Of a DNA stretch of 64,000 nt, positions 45,855 to 56,148 are shown one piece after another (the stretch's first letter is position 1; each line of letters begins with the position of its first letter). The position numbers were made by a program, and so were the translations under genes. This stretch comes from Macrolepiota albuminosa (Eukaryota; Basidiomycota; Agaricomycetes; Agaricales; Agaricaceae): NCBI GenBank assembly GCA_027475525.1, contig JAMWFC010000049.1, positions 869,297 through 933,296 on the forward strand, in the 5' to 3' direction. Under the pieces are notes generated by a model, which was given only the letters and a program-made list of their open reading frames with translations, was not told where the DNA came from and made no database searches.

Positions 45855-48800
45855 ATGCCTGCCACTAGATCTAATTGGGACAACGGTGATCCAGAAGATG
45901 CATCAAACCTCGACGCCATTCTCATTGTGGCAAACCAGCCAAGAATGACAAAAAGGAGGCACCTTGACGATGCCACTGACAAATACACACCATCAGAAGT
46001 ATCCGAGTCTCAAAGTCCACGACCAGCAAAGCAGCGGCTACCAAAGAATGGCTTTGATTCCGATGATGACTCTTCAAAGCTGGAACATAGCTCTGCAGAG
46101 AAGAAAAACAAAGAGCCTCATTCAGTAAGCTTAGCTATCGTCTATTTGCTATCTTATATTCAAAAATGACAGAAAAAAAATGCTGTTTTTATATGTCAAA
46201 AATGCAAAATTACCTTTTTCACAGCTGCTCAGCGAAAGCAGCACTTTCGGTCTACACATCAAAAAACTGTTGGCCTTCGAGTTAATCCTAAATCTGACCG
46301 TATGTTTTTTGTTGACATTCATCTTGTTCTTTATTCATTGTCTTTATTCATTCTAGCATATGTCGTTCACCGATCATCGGACAGTTTTTTTTACTGTCCT
46401 GCCTCTGAGTGCAACTTCCGGGTGTGCGATTCAGACAGGCTCTATAAGCACTGGAAGGCTGCATGTGGGCTTAAAAAGCCTGTGGAAGCTCTTGGAAACC
46501 TTACTGGTGCTTTAGTTTCAGCTTCCTCTATTCAAATCTGGCATGACTGCATCGAAGAGCCCTCTATGCTATCCACATCAAAGAGACTCTTGCATGATGG
46601 CATCCAGGAGCCTTCTGTAACATCCACATCTTTTGAAGGACCAGGATTTATATATGACCAGATTCAGAAGCTTTCTGTGCCATCTGCATCTTCTGAAAAA
46701 AAGATATTCTCACATGACGACATTCAGGAGCCTTCTGTACTACCCACATCTCTTGAAGAAAAAAGACTCTCATATGACCGCACCCAGGAGCCTCTTGTGC
46801 CACCTACATCTTTTGAAGGAAAGAGGCTCTGGCTGCAGTTGAACGATGATGGAAGCTATTCATGGTCAAATTCAGCACACTCTTGCATCCATCACATTCT
46901 TTCTCCACTTGATAATGAAGCTTTGGTAGACAGCAGCTGTGCTGTTTTATCTTTCTTCCATTGCTACTTTAGCCCCAAGTTGGGTGCTATTATCAGTCGA
47001 CGTCGCAAGTCCATCCTTCCTATGAACATTGTAGGGGAAAGATTTAAAGGCACCTTCTCATCTCAAATATATTCTTCAAAGTGTTCTTTGGACACACTTT
47101 TGGAACATATTCGTCATGCTTTTGACATTGATAAAGGCCAGACTATGGAAGTAATTTATGCTAAATTTGCAGACACTGAGTTTGCTGCTCTTCCTCCTGG
47201 TCTTGAGCAGCCATCTCCAGCCATGCGTTGCCCTAAATGTCTTTTGTGGTACTCTGAAATTGCAGGCAACACATTTCGTGGCCTCAAGCAACACTGGAAA
47301 AGATGTTTGGATTGCGGTAAACTGGGTGATAATCTGATAAAGCAGAGCCAAAAAGACCGTCGAGACCCACTTCAACTCTTTCAAAGAGCTTACACCGTCA
47401 ATCCTTTTCCTAGCGTTCGTTCACATGCTCCTCAAAGACTAATAATGGCCAGCAGCTATAATCTAGCCAATATTCACTCATTTATCCCTGCTATTCACCA
47501 TATTCCTGCATCCAATTCTCTCGCAATGGCAATGCCATCTTTTTTCACAGAGCTCAATTTGGATAAGCATATCCAGGCATTGAACGTCCCTATAACAATT
47601 CTTCTTGGCTATCTATCACTCTCTCTTTCCAAGTTATATGAGGAGGGCTCAAAGACACGTTGCTTTGAGGATGGAATCGCTATTATTGTCAAAATTTGCA
47701 AGAAATATTTGCTTCATGCAGACCAATTAGTTTCATCTTTCCATGGCCGGCTCCATGAAGCTATTACACAAGGGTATGACTGAATAGTTTTTTTTTTATA
47801 TTGAAATCTCTCTTAACTATTGTTTGTAGCACCAAGGCACAATTTCGGCATTTTCAACAAGAGTCATTCACTGCATACGGATTAACTGCTGCCCGTGTTA
47901 TTATATTTGTGCTTTGAGTCAAGTGGGATCTTAAACGAAATTCCAAAACTCCCAAAAAAAGGCTGGTGCTAAAACAGCTGCTTCTCACTCATCTTCAACA
48001 TAGGCTCTTTGAACATCTCTACCAAATAATGATGGAAGATGCAAATTGTGAAGAAGCTATTCGCATATCTCTGATGGCAGAGATTATTCATAAAATTTTT
48101 GTTTCTTTCTTGACAACTCCTCTTGATGCCAGCAGACCTATAAGCTCTGTGGTAGAACAAACGATTGGCATCGAAATGTACTCTGTCATGGAGATGGTCA
48201 CAACCATGCGGTCTGCAAATTTCTTGACTGGAGAGTGCGCTCGATTTCATCGATTATGGATGTCCATCCTAGTTCATTCTGCAACACTCGGTGGTTTTGA
48301 TAAACCATACTCCCTGCCCAAAGATAATAACGATACCTTGAACAACAGAGCGAATAATGATAGCGCTTATGAAAATTATCCAGACCCATCCGCTGAAGAT
48401 GATATCAATAATCCTGTTGCTGATTCACTTGACGTTCTTGATGAATTACTTGATTTGGAAACAGAAGCTCAGGAAAGCTGCATGGCCAAAGAGCGTGAAA
48501 ATGACCAGGACCCATGCAATGAGGAAGATGACTTTCATGAAATGGATAAAGAAGAACCTGATGCAGATGATGGAAGTGGAGAACTTGCAAATGCCTCTTT
48601 GATAGAGTCAGATGATCAAGGTGCTAGGATCATTGAGTAAGTGTTCTTTTTTATTCTCTGTGTAACTCATAAGACGTATTGACTTACAACTAAAACCAGC
48701 TTTATTGAAAACAATTCATCTTGGATCAAACCTGTGGCTGGCAAAAGTTTGACTCTTGCCAGTCGGATAAAATACATATGGAAATTGGCAAGACCAGTTG

Positions 48801-50523
48801 CTGATATAGAGGGTAGCAAGTCCCATGTCAACTGGTGTGACAATGGTGCTGCCGTTCTAATTACTTGGGGACCCTTACACAATTATAAGCTCAAAATGGT
48901 CATCTTCCGGGCAGCAGCTCAGGAGTCTCAAAATGCAGTTGAAACTGCGATCAAGAATGTCATTGGATCATCAATTGACTACTCTGGCTTTAATCTAGAG
49001 GCCATTCAGGACAATTTTGCTTCAAACAATTCATTATTTGATCGGTCTGATAACCAACAAATCTTTCAAACTTTTAGAACGAAACTGTGGTCGGCATTAA
49101 ATAGCTTTTCTGACTCCCATCCTACATTTGTCAACCAAACATCAGGCCGCCAAACCAACAAAAATGTGGATAATATTCTAGATCAATTTCAGAAGATTCT
49201 GGACTGCCTCCTTCTTGCTTTCAGCCTGACTTGTGGAGTACCGCTACGAGCATGGCAAACTCTTGACTTGCTTTATCGCCCATCTGGGAGGTTCAGATAA
49301 AATGTGCGCATTTATCGAGGATTGCATGTGATCATTGCCAATCCTCGGGCTAAGCAGAGGGATTCTTCTGAATATTGTTCATTTTGGTCATTGACACAGA
49401 GGCTGGGAACTGCACTGATCTTTTATCTAGGTGTCATCAGACCGACCATCATTAACATCTTTTTGAACCGCTCAATCCCTGTTGATCAACAGCTAACCCA
49501 CATTTTTGCTCGCTCAACCAAGAGGACAAAAGCTTTTACTTTGGAGCCATACGAATATACCACACGTGACCTGAACAAAATCCTCATAGAATCACCTGTA
49601 GGGATCAAAACTCGTGCATTGAGACAGGTGGCTATAGCCGTCCTTCGAGAGCATTTCCCTGAGGTTATGAGGTCTTCCAAGGAAGGTGAATCATCTGGGG
49701 ATCGACAGTCTCAACATCAAGGAAATACTGGGAAAGCACACTATGCTTGAGATGAAGCTATACAGGGGGCAGGTGCTTGCAGTTATGATATACAGGAACA
49801 AATCAAAGTCAGCCGCAAAATGCAATCATTTTTAGGACTCTTACCGATGGCCAGTCTTATGGGCTTAAATCAGATCATGACGAATATCAATGAACGCCAC
49901 AGCCATGGACTAGCTTGTGCTCGTGATCTCATATCGCAGAAGCACCCAGGTTACTCTCTGGGGTGGCTTGACTCAGATGAGCGTCAGAAGATGATCGAAT
50001 TCTTAGTCAGAAAATTCCCATTTGTTTTAACTCCAAAGGTGTGTACAATGAATCATTTAAGCAATCATAGCCTAAACCCCTTTTAGAACTCAGCAGGAGA
50101 TGAGGTCCTTGTTCGAGTAACAGCTCAGCTGGTATACGGGCATGATGCATCATCACCTTTGCAATACTGCCCTCCAGAAGGCTATGAACCACAGATCCCT
50201 GCAACAGCCACTGCTCTCGTTAGTACCGCTTTATTCTTTCTACAATCATCTGCTTTATTACATGTGTTGAATAGATTATGCTTGCCTTGGACGAGTGGGC
50301 CACTGGCCACTACAAACCTTACAATGGACGGGTTGGCATAGCTGAACGTTTGGAAAGACGTATAACTGAGGCTGAGGACCACATTAAACAGCTAAAATTA
50401 ACAGATTTTGAAGCCTGGATGAAGTTCTGTGCTCGTGTTCGCTACCATAGTCTTGTTGAAGAGAGGCCTACACAGTCTCAGGAAACATCATCTGTTCTTT
50501 CATACAATTTGTCATTAGTTTAG
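45855..50523 (+). pseudogene. Large zinc-finger gene resembling RecQ-helicase-linked fungal family
   Basis: Introns that keep frame lie at 46125-46172, 46300-46356 and about 47774-47829; others follow at about 48640-48700, 50039-50084 and 50219-50277. Zinc-finger-like motifs: CQKCKITFFTAAQRKQHFRST (46200s; C-x2-C-x12-H), CPASECNFRVCDSDRLYKHW (about 46395), and CPKCLLWYSE...KQHWKRC (about 47230). Five 20-residue repeats lie at 46548-46840. An acidic stretch (48350-48620) precedes a C-terminal half with GVPLRAWQTL, NVRIYRGLHVIIANPRAKQR, ALIFYLGVIRP and KTRALRQVAIAVLREHF. Stops at 47915 (TGA), 49298 (TAA) and 49748 (TGA) indicate decay. The layout recalls fungal proteins encoded with telomere-linked RecQ helicases and OrsD-like zinc fingers. 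No helicase is present here. Confidence 0.5.
46548..46840 (+). repeat. Coding repeat of 60 bp (20 residues), five copies
   Basis: Units follow (H/Y)D-x-IQEPSV-x-x-TSxE-x-K-R: HDGIQEPSVTSTSFEG, YDQIQKLSVPSASSEK, HDDIQEPSVLPTSLEE and YDRTQEPLVPPTSFEG, preceded by a shortened HDCIEEPSMLSTS. The period is exactly 60 bp, so frame is kept. It separates the second zinc finger from the rest of the protein. Confidence 0.85.
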
Positions 50524-51059
50524 TATGATATGTGCAAATCAATGGATTTTCAGGATTGCTAGCCTCTCCTGATCATAATGCAGCTGTCTCCCCCACCCAT
50601 GTTCCTGTGATGAAGACTTGACGACCATTCTTACAAGCAAAGTCCTTTCACAGGGCTAGCTATAGCTCATCTTGGTGCCCATGCCGCACCACACTCATTA
50701 AGAAGGAGCCACTATCACTACTCTCATCATCTTTAAGGTGCCTCCAGTTGCTTGCATCGCCTCAGGCTACCTAAGCAACCCGACTGCATCGTTCCATCTA
50801 CCATCTACAAGACGTTTTTTATCTGAAAGAGTTTATGAGATGAGATGGGGTGAATCCTTTACCGACGTGTGTTAGGGTCGGTGATGGCATCGTTGAGCTC
50901 ATGTCCCCTCTCAGGCACAGAAGCCCAGCACTCAATGACACCCATCTTGTACGACCGTCTCATCCGGTAAACAGATGCAGGGCGGACTGGAATTCCTCCA
51001 GGAAGCCGTGGAGGTAGGCGGGCGGTTGTGGTCGTGGTCGCAGTCACGGTCATGGACGA
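50524..51059. other. No gene supported
   Basis: Between the zinc-finger gene and the right inner arm. A minus-strand open frame (51053-50859) with a Thr-rich start and later basic text shows no domain. A downstream exon of the zinc-finger gene could lie here but was not identified. Confidence 0.3.
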
Positions 51060-51513
51060 CGACAGCAGTTGGGTCGGAAGATTTCATTTGAGGCTCTGGA
51101 CATCGGCACCCGTGACGATAGCCTGTAGGGTCCTGTGAGAGAGGTGGCGAGTGCGTACGTAGACTCTAGTGCGGTAGTTGAATTCTTTCTGCTGAGGGAG
51201 CAAGAACAGGATCGACAAATACGAAGTTCGTCCATGGAATGCGGAGACATGCGGCCCGGCAAGCAAGGTCTGATGCTAGTAGGCGTCCAGAGGTGAAGTT
51301 GATGAGGCATTGCAGGCCACGGCCGATGGGAAACAAGGCCATAAAACGGCCATGGCAGGGTAGCAATGGACCAGTGAATCGAGCCCACGATGGCCACCAA
51401 GGTCGGCGCTGTGCATGAACGGGACCGCCTCAGAATCTTGCAGCTGCCAGGGTCGGCGCTGCAGGCCGATGGACGTAAGTTTTGAGAACAACAGTGGGGA
51501 GAAAAAACTTTCC
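51060..51513 (-). repeat. Inner, diverged part of right inverted-repeat arm
   Basis: Reverse complement of about 44341-44935 with substitutions, a missing 123-bp unit and a copy of the ACGTAAGTTTTGAGAACAAC segment. That segment occurs again at about 51710, so 51514-51693 is an extra piece present only on this side. Confidence 0.7.
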
Positions 51514-52874
51514 CCTTCCATAGCACTGCCTCTCTGATCCAATCAGAATCCCATTTCGGCCAACAATTCCCGATCACTCATTTGCTGGACCGCACCCCTT
51601 TTCGGCCTGCGAGCGTCCATGGGACTCATGCTGCTAGCATCCGGGATTTCCACGGGAACGATATGTTGGATGAAGGCGGATGGGATGCAAGAGGCGCTGC
51701 AGTCCGACGGACGTAAGTTTTGAGAACAACAGTGGGTACAAAAAACTTTCCCCAATACTCGCCTTACGGCGAGGTTGTCATTTGTGCTTATTCCGTCGAC
51801 TTCGACTGGATGGGCAGCCATATTGGTGCCCAGAGCGGCCTCTGTCGTGGTATGGGAGCTGCCATGGTTGAGTTGGACTGCTAGCCGCGTGACAATCACA
51901 TCCAAAGGAGCATATATTAGGGTATTAACGATGAGGAGCACCAACTTGTAGCATGCACTCAAACTCAAAAAGTAGATTGTGTCTATCTCGTTGGCCGTGT
52001 GATCTGGTACCGTTAGTTCAAGTGGGTGAAAGACGAATCTCTGGAGGATGATTTGACCGAGAAGGGCAGAAAGAAGGCTTGGTGTCACTATCCTGTGTGG
52101 TCGCGCGCGCTCGAAATGTGTGAAGAGCGTGCGAACGCCGTCTTTGATGCTGGTTCCAAAAACCTCAAGCTTGCTTCGCGTTGCGATAGCGCTGTGGAAC
52201 GTTTTATGGGTGCATGCATATAGCCCTTGTGCTGACGCACCGATAGATTCAAACCAGCGCGAAACTGTAGAAAAGAGTCCTGACCAGACTCTGCGACAAT
52301 GTCCGAGTGAAAGTTGAAGGATTAGGAGAGATGTAGAGTCTAGTCAAATAATTCCTAGCGTTGATCCACATGACAAAGCTGACGATGAGCGTTGGAACTA
52401 GGGAGATATGAAGCTACTGCTGAGTGAATGATACAACACATGTGAAGGAGTGCCTCACTGATTGCCTTGTAGAACCCATTTCTGCCCTTTAAATGACAGA
52501 TTTTGTGAGATGTAGAGCATGTAATGCCGGATGCTTACTTCTATCTGATATATCCGTTTTGCAACACTTAAGAACGTTGGTTTCGCCATCACGGTTTCTC
52601 CTCGTGAAACTGGCTCCTTGGAGTCAGCCTGGCCGCACGCGCCGGCTTCGGGATCGGCAGCATTGGCTGGGACCTCTGTTGGATGATACGAAAGTCTATA
52701 TCTGACAGGACTAGTAGCAAAAGCAATGAGAAAAAAACATGAATGATCAACCGATGATGCAGTGGCGCGTGATATGAGTGATCGACAGATCCAAGACAGT
52801 CCTGATGCTAAAAAGGGACAACCTCGTCATAAATTCTAGTTCCGTGTCTTAACTATGCTGTATCCGGTTTGAGT

Positions 52875-53862
52875 ATGGCTGACACCCATACTCCAGACAG
52901 TGCTAAGAGTGTTTACTTTGACGCCTCAGTGCAGCAGTAGCAGCATTCGACGATGTTCTCCGAGCCTTCAAACAACTATGGCCCTGTATCCAAACAGTCA
53001 ACGGTGGCGCACTCCCACCTGACGTCACAGACAAAGATTTTACTGTTCTACAAGGCCGGCTCCCAGCTGTAGAAGATACCCAGTCCCTTCATGCGATGCA
53101 GGATTTTCAAGCTCGCAATACTAACATGCAGATTGGTGACCCTCCTCAAAGAGCTATCGGCAGAAGATCTCCTTCTCCTGCTCAACAGGGGTCAAACATG
53201 AGATCGCCCTCACCCCCGGCTCACATAGCTCTTGATATAAGGTCGCCTTCTCCGGCACAGGGTACTTCGGACATTCGACGTTCAGCGTCACAGACGGAGC
53301 ATGTTCACGAGCTCAACTGGCCAGCCGATCGAAGGCTCCACGTTCATTGGAGGGGCAGCGATCACAGGCCCACATTCTACTGCACATCCCAGCCATGAAC
53401 TCACATCGCGTGCCGCGGCAGCAGATGCCAATTTGTCACGCAGGAAGGACGAGCTGAGAAACAGGCGTTGCGGCTCGCAATTCGCGAGCTGGCGATGCTC
53501 CAGAAGGATCAGGCCAATGCGATCCAAGGTTGTCCAAACTATATTTTATCAGTTTTGCATCTCCTGAAAAAATATTTAAGAACAAAGCCAAAGCTCACAG
53601 GGAACGCAAGAGGTTGCAAGCTGAGTATCAGAAGCAGGAGTCGCCTTTTCTCACCGCACGTGCCAAATACGAGGCTGCACAGGCGCGTCTGCATTCCGAG
53701 GATGAGGCATTGGAGATTGTGCGTAATAAGGCCAGGGACGCGACGGAGAAACTGCAAGAAAAGTCGCAGGAAGTAGATAGCCTGAGGACTATGTTCGCTG
53801 TTGACGAACGGGAGCGTGCTGCAAAACTCGCCACAATAAACGATCGGATTCTTGGTGTATAA
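52875..53862 (+). pseudogene. SPSP-repeat / coiled-coil gene, right-arm copy
   Basis: From ATG 52875 (MADTHTPDSAKSVYFDA) the signal passes to FKQLWPCIQTVNGGALPPD in a shifted frame. It continues through RSPSPA repeats (53150-53275), then GSTFIGGAAITGP and SHELTSRAAAADANLSRRKD in a second frame, then QALRLAIRELAMLQKDQANA. A 53-bp intron (53527-53579) follows, then a charged coiled coil (KAHRERKRLQAEYQKQES) to TAA 53860-53862. Three frame changes are shared with the left copy. Either small unrecognised introns exist or the gene was already broken when the arm was copied. Function unknown. Confidence 0.5.
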
Positions 53863-53884
53863 TCACTTGATTGGCTCCATCACC

Positions 53885-54681
53885 TTAGCGAATACCATTT
53901 GACCCTCTTAATGTATCACACACTCCATAAACGCCATGCCTAATATGGACGAGGAATTCGAAGAGGTAGCACCACTGTTTTTCTTCAACACTTGCTGGAT
54001 CCAAAATAGAGACACGTCTCTTGAAGAGCCCATTTCCAGACCTTCCCATGTTGGCAGCCTGATACAAAGAGTAAATAACACCGATAAGTTGTTGAGAAGA
54101 GCCAGATATACCCTCATTCTTGCCAATTGAGGGTCCACTGGAAGCCTTCCACGTGCACGGTCCGAAAGGCTAGAAAATGTGCCAATATTTGATAAAGACC
54201 TCTCAGGCGATGCTTGGGCAGATTCTTGAGCCGAAGTTTGAGTAAGGTGGGAGCTTTGCTGAGCTTGTAGTCGCTGCTAAGCTGTTAATAGAGCCATTAT
54301 GTTGATATTGTTCAGACTCACCTCTAATCTTTGGTTACGATCATCAAGCTCAGCCTGAAGGCGTGCAATGATCTCTTTGTTGTGAATATCTACATTCATA
54401 ATATTTTCATATGCTTGTTCTGAACGAGCAGCTGCCTCTGCAGATTGACGGGCCTGCTCAGCCAAGTTCGATGCCTGTATCAACGCCATTGACTGTGGAA
54501 AGAGGAGGAAAAGACTTTTGCGCTTACATGAGCTTGAGTTTCCTCCAGTTCTCGTATTCTGTTTTCCACCTCTTCGCAAGCCCTGATAGCAATGGCAAGC
54601 TGTTGCTTGTGCTCTGTTTGCAAGCGGGTGGCTTCAGAGTGAAGCTCTTGTTGATGTCCGTGATCTTGTTCTTCTAACCGC
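53885..54681 (-). pseudogene. Truncated 3' part of coiled-coil gene (right arm)
   Basis: Mirror of 41413-42209 with the same introns. It lacks the upstream exons and promoter. At 54681 it is joined in frame to the last SVF1 exon, reading IVPR from SVF1 into LEEQDHGHQ of the coiled coil. Expression would depend on SVF1 transcription. Confidence 0.75.
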
Positions 54682-55816
54682 GGCACAATTGGCTCTGGAC
54701 CGCTGATTGAAAGAGTCGCAGGATTGTACCACTAACGAAGATTATAGCAACGGTTGAAACACAACAGCAGGAACTTACCTGGTATATATAAGGCTTTGTT
54801 CCAGCGACGTAGTTCATGGCCATCTTCAGAACGTAAGGAATCTCCGCGAGTGCATCGACCTTCTCTATGAGCCCATTGGGTTTCTGCAAGCTTCCCAGAT
54901 CATCATCCAACTCGGCTTTTAACGGTACCCTGCGCATTAGAAAGGACTGACGGTCCCTGCCACTGCCACAATATCTGCCGGGGCACATGATAAGTCGTGT
55001 CGGGATCATAAACCGCGTTCCGATGCGTGGTTCTTGAGATGACACCCTCATTCTTAGGCTCTTCGTCCGGCCATTCAGTCTCAGCCGTGATTGCAGCAAG
55101 CTTTCCACCAACTACCAATGATCCAATGTTGACCCAGACGCCTCCAGATCCCGCACCCTTACGACCGTGAGTACCACAAGTCTTGAATTCCATCTGGATC
55201 GCCGACACGCCTTTATGCTCTTGACTTTGGAAGTTCGCAAAATTCCAAGCTGATGCAAGAAAGTTAGGGCGCATGCCCTGGATTGCTGCGACCATCATGC
55301 TTGGCCCTTGGTACGTCACAGCCTTACCAGCGCACTGATGACAGCGCCTGTTGCCTTGGTATAAGGCCAGAATCTATGGATAGCATAACCTTCTGCATGG
55401 ATGGGGTTATGCCCGAAGTATGTGAAGCCACCTTTGGGTCCTTTGCCAACCTTCCAGCCAGGTACGCCAGCCGGAACGTGCAATATCGAAAGATAACTGG
55501 AGATCTGCGGCGAGATTAGCGGTGATGGTATATGGTTCAGAATAATTAGATACAGCATCCTGTTTGTAACTGATCGAAAATTCGTCCGCCTTGCAAGACC
55601 GTTTGTCGAGACCGGGAGGCGATGTGACAATGTTGTTTACGTTGACGGATTTCCATACGATTTGTTTCGTTTTCGAATCGTAGAGCTTGAAAACGAATTG
55701 GATGTTCGGATACCACAAACTAGAAATGACTTGTCAATTTGCATCCGATCTCCTTTTCCTTCAAAGACTTTGCCAACCCGACAGAGGAATGAATCACTTG
55801 TAGAATGATGAACTTG

Positions 55817-56135
55817 TGTCGAAGAAAATGACGTATAACTGCGAAGGATGACTTCAGCTCAAGATAATATATGATTCGTTTATGACGTACGTTCCACTTA
55901 CTATACATTTCGTTTTATTTCACTATGTTTGAAAAACTTCTATAAAGTTCGAAATGTCTCATTTTATGTTATAAAGCAGAAACGGTCACCTGGAGTTCGA
56001 ATTATCTCATACTTCGAACTTCAGGTGAGCCATCTTAAAATACATGTTCCTACTATTCATCTCATACTTCGAACTTCAGATAAACTGTGCTATATTACTA
56101 CCGAAATATACATTGTTCCACAATATGCTGCGACA
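55817..56135 (+). repeat. 5' LTR of young copia
   Basis: TGTCGAAGAAAATG to ATGCTGCGACA. It contains repeated CTCATACTTCGAACTTCAG (about 56008 and 56062) and a palindrome-like TTCGAA pair, possible regulatory elements. Identical to the 3' copy. Confidence 0.93.
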
Positions 56136-56148
56136 GGTTATGGGCCCC
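56136..56148 (+). other. Primer-binding site, initiator tRNA-Met type
   Basis: GGTTATGGGCCCC directly follows the 5' LTR. It has the form of the site used by Drosophila copia, complementary to the anticodon arm of initiator tRNA-Met (a half-tRNA primer). The ATG inside it (56140-56142) is in frame with gag, so the primer site may also hold the start codon. Confidence 0.7.

Larger units (their letters stand above)
51693..54681 (-). repeat. Right arm of large inverted repeat (2,989 bp)
   Basis: Mirror of 41413-44401. Its outer edge (54681) falls within the last exon of the SVF1 pseudogene, so this copy was placed into or joined with SVF1. The coiled-coil gene here lacks everything left of the edge, so the right arm is the derived copy. 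Confidence 0.92.

Noticed and set aside
41413..54681. The inverted arms as terminal repeats of a classical DNA transposon
   Set aside because: The left edge lies within an exon that continues normally and the right edge within SVF1; no matching target-site duplication was found at 41412 and 54682. A segmental inverted duplication fits better, though mobility is not excluded.
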